From an uncultured Christensenellaceae bacterium (GTDB lineage Bacteria > Bacillota > Clostridia > Christensenellales > Borkfalkiaceae), in the NCBI GenBank assembly GCA_910587625.1, contig CAJUMW010000014.1:1-13289 (forward strand): a stretch of DNA of 13,289 bases, in the 5' to 3' direction. Shown in pieces: positions 12,205 through 13,289 of the stretch. Under the pieces are notes generated by a model. The model worked only from the letters and a program-made list of their open reading frames with translations. It ran no database searches and had not been told where the DNA came from. The position numbers were made by a program, and so were the translations under genes. Each line of letters starts with the position of its first letter. Within the stretch, counting starts at the first letter, position 1.

Positions 12205-13289
12205 ATGAAAAAAACAAAAATAATTTGCACCCTTGGTCCTGCCAGCGAAACCGAAGAAATTATTTCAAGCCTTGTTGACGCCGGTATGAACGTAGCCAGG
12301 CTAAATTTTTCACACGGTACGCACGATGAGCACGCAAAAAAAATTGCCGTGATTAAAAAAGTCAGGGACGAAAAGAAAGTTCCTTTACCCATAATGCTCG
12401 ATACAAAGGGGCCGGAACTTAGAATAAAGACGTTTAAGGACGGTAAAATTAAGCTGAATGAAGGTGATATATTTACATTTACTACCGAGGAGATTGTCGG
12501 CGATAAGACGCGCGTAGCTGTTTCATTCAAAGGTATATGTAAGCAGATGCATCCCGGCGACAAGATATTGTTAAATAACGGACTTATGGTGTTTGAGGTT
12601 GTAAAGGTTGAAAAAACAGACGTCGTTTGCAAAACAATTGTCGGCGGAGAACTTTCAAACAGAAAAAGTATGTTTTTCCCCGATAAGGAACTCAAACTCG
12701 ACTATCTTTCCGAGCAGGATAAAGCGGACTTGAAGTTTGGTGTTGAACAAGGCGTTGACTTTATCGCAGCTTCGTTTGTATCCAAAGCGCAAGATGTAAT
12801 AGATATAAGAAATTACCTTAAAGAATGCGGTTCCCCCGAAGGGGAAATTGAAATTATCGCTAAAATCGAAAGCCGCGCAGGCGTAAATAACCTCGACTCG
12901 ATTTTAAAGGTTTGCGACGGAATTATGGTTGCGCGCGGAGACCTCGGCGTAGAAGTACCCTTTGAGGAGCTTCCCGCAATTCAAAAATCAATAATAAAAG
13001 CCTGTCGTATATGCGGTAAACGCAGTATTACGGCAACTGAAATGCTTGAATCAATGATAAAACAGCCCCGTCCCACGCGTGCGGAAATCTCTGACGTGGC
13101 AAACGCCGTTTACGACGGCTCGTCGGCAATTATGTTGTCGGGAGAAACTGCTGCCGGAGCGTACCCCGTAGAAGCTGTAATGGCTATGTCGAGAATTGCA
13201 GCGCAAGCCGAAGCAAATACCTCTTATATTCAATATATAAAGGATAAGGATTATAATATTTCAAATCTTTCCGAGGCGTTGGCACACTC
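12205..13289 (+). CDS. pyk: Pyruvate kinase, N-terminal 361 residues (cut by window end)
   Basis: This glycolytic enzyme transfers phosphate from phosphoenolpyruvate to ADP, giving pyruvate and ATP. The visible part covers the barrel and B domains. NVARLNFSHG (29-38) carries the substrate- and metal-binding Arg, Asn, Ser and His; DTKGPELR follows near residue 66. The catalytic-Lys motif IIAKIESRAG, the metal-binding Glu in that motif, MVARGDLGVEVP, SITATEMLESM, PRPTRAE and MLSGETAAG follow in the expected order. The usual ATQML is ATEML here, a mild variation. The frame is open from ATG 12205 to the last base, with no frameshift. The start is set by GAGGT 8-9 nt upstream and by homologous N-termini (KKTKIICTLGP). 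The C-terminal allosteric domain lies beyond the window, so regulation cannot be judged. Confidence 0.97.
   Translation, partial: MKKTKIICTLGPASETEEIISSLVDAGMNVARLNFSHGTHDEHAKKIAVIKKVRDEKKVPLPIMLDTKGPELRIKTFKDGKIKLNEGDIFTFTTEEIVGDKTRVAVSFKGICKQMHPGDKILLNNGLMVFEVVKVEKTDVVCKTIVGGELSNRKSMFFPDKELKLDYLSEQDKADLKFGVEQGVDFIAASFVSKAQDVIDIRNYLKECGSPEGEIEIIAKIESRAGVNNLDSILKVCDGIMVARGDLGVEVPFEELPAIQKSIIKACRICGKRSITATEMLESMIKQPRPTRAEISDVANAVYDGSSAIMLSGETAAGAYPVEAVMAMSRIAAQAEANTSYIQYIKDKDYNISNLSEALAH

Noticed and set aside
12177..12695. 172-codon open frame on the minus strand
   Set aside because: It is entirely antisense to the 5' part of pyk and its translation has no recognisable domain; the plus-strand frame carries all pyruvate kinase motifs.
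12831..12846. Perfect hairpin TTCCCC-CGAA-GGGGAA
   Set aside because: It lies within pyk, is explained by codons for Ser-Pro-Glu-Gly-Glu, and has no U tract after it.

Overview
The window comes from a low-GC Gram-positive, endospore-lineage bacterium, most likely a member of the Clostridia. The grounds are a Spo0A homologue, strong purine-rich Shine-Dalgarno sequences, an AT-rich base composition and the gene families present. The genus cannot be fixed from sequence alone; an uncultivated gut-type clostridial lineage is an inference. The content looks chromosomal and mostly housekeeping: spo0A, rnpB, pyk, an rRNA methyltransferase and an M29 aminopeptidase. No transposase, phage gene, CRISPR array or tRNA was seen.

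Layout, left to right. (1) 95-1200, minus strand: spo0A with a clear sigma-A-type promoter and an upstream 0A box, then a 50-residue Cys-containing small protein and a terminator. (2) 1297-6376, minus strand: a tight three-gene unit, two half-transporters of a heterodimeric ABC exporter (overlapping ATGA) followed by a YkpA/YbiT-type ABC-F protein. (3) 6377-6455: a 79-bp divergent promoter region whose two promoters both place the transcription start at or within 2 nt of the start codon. (4) 6456-7619, plus strand: an RlmI-type rRNA methyltransferase, ending at a perfect bidirectional terminator shared with (5), 7695-8921, minus strand: an M29 aminopeptidase with its own promoter. (6) 8986-11680, minus strand: a compact operon tetR - ABC ATPase - ABC-2 permease - DUF4177-like small protein, with a palindromic candidate operator in the tetR leader. 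(7) 11688-12128, minus strand: the RNase P RNA gene with promoter and terminator. (8) 12147-13289, plus strand: pyruvate kinase, cut by the window edge.

How the genes work together: two independent efflux-type ABC systems lie within 10 kb, one of them apparently TetR-controlled and the other linked to a translation-associated ABC-F ATPase. This suggests coping with small toxic compounds, but no substrate can be read from the sequence. The observations most worth following up are: a Spo0A whose receiver domain lacks the metal-binding acidic pair and the switch Thr/Ser; an ABC-F protein in which both halves of one composite ATP site have decayed; the pair of leaderless-looking divergent promoters; and an RNase P RNA that seems to lack the L15 GGU motif that binds the tRNA 3' CCA. 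I found no clearly new multi-gene system; the novelty is in unusual variants of known parts.
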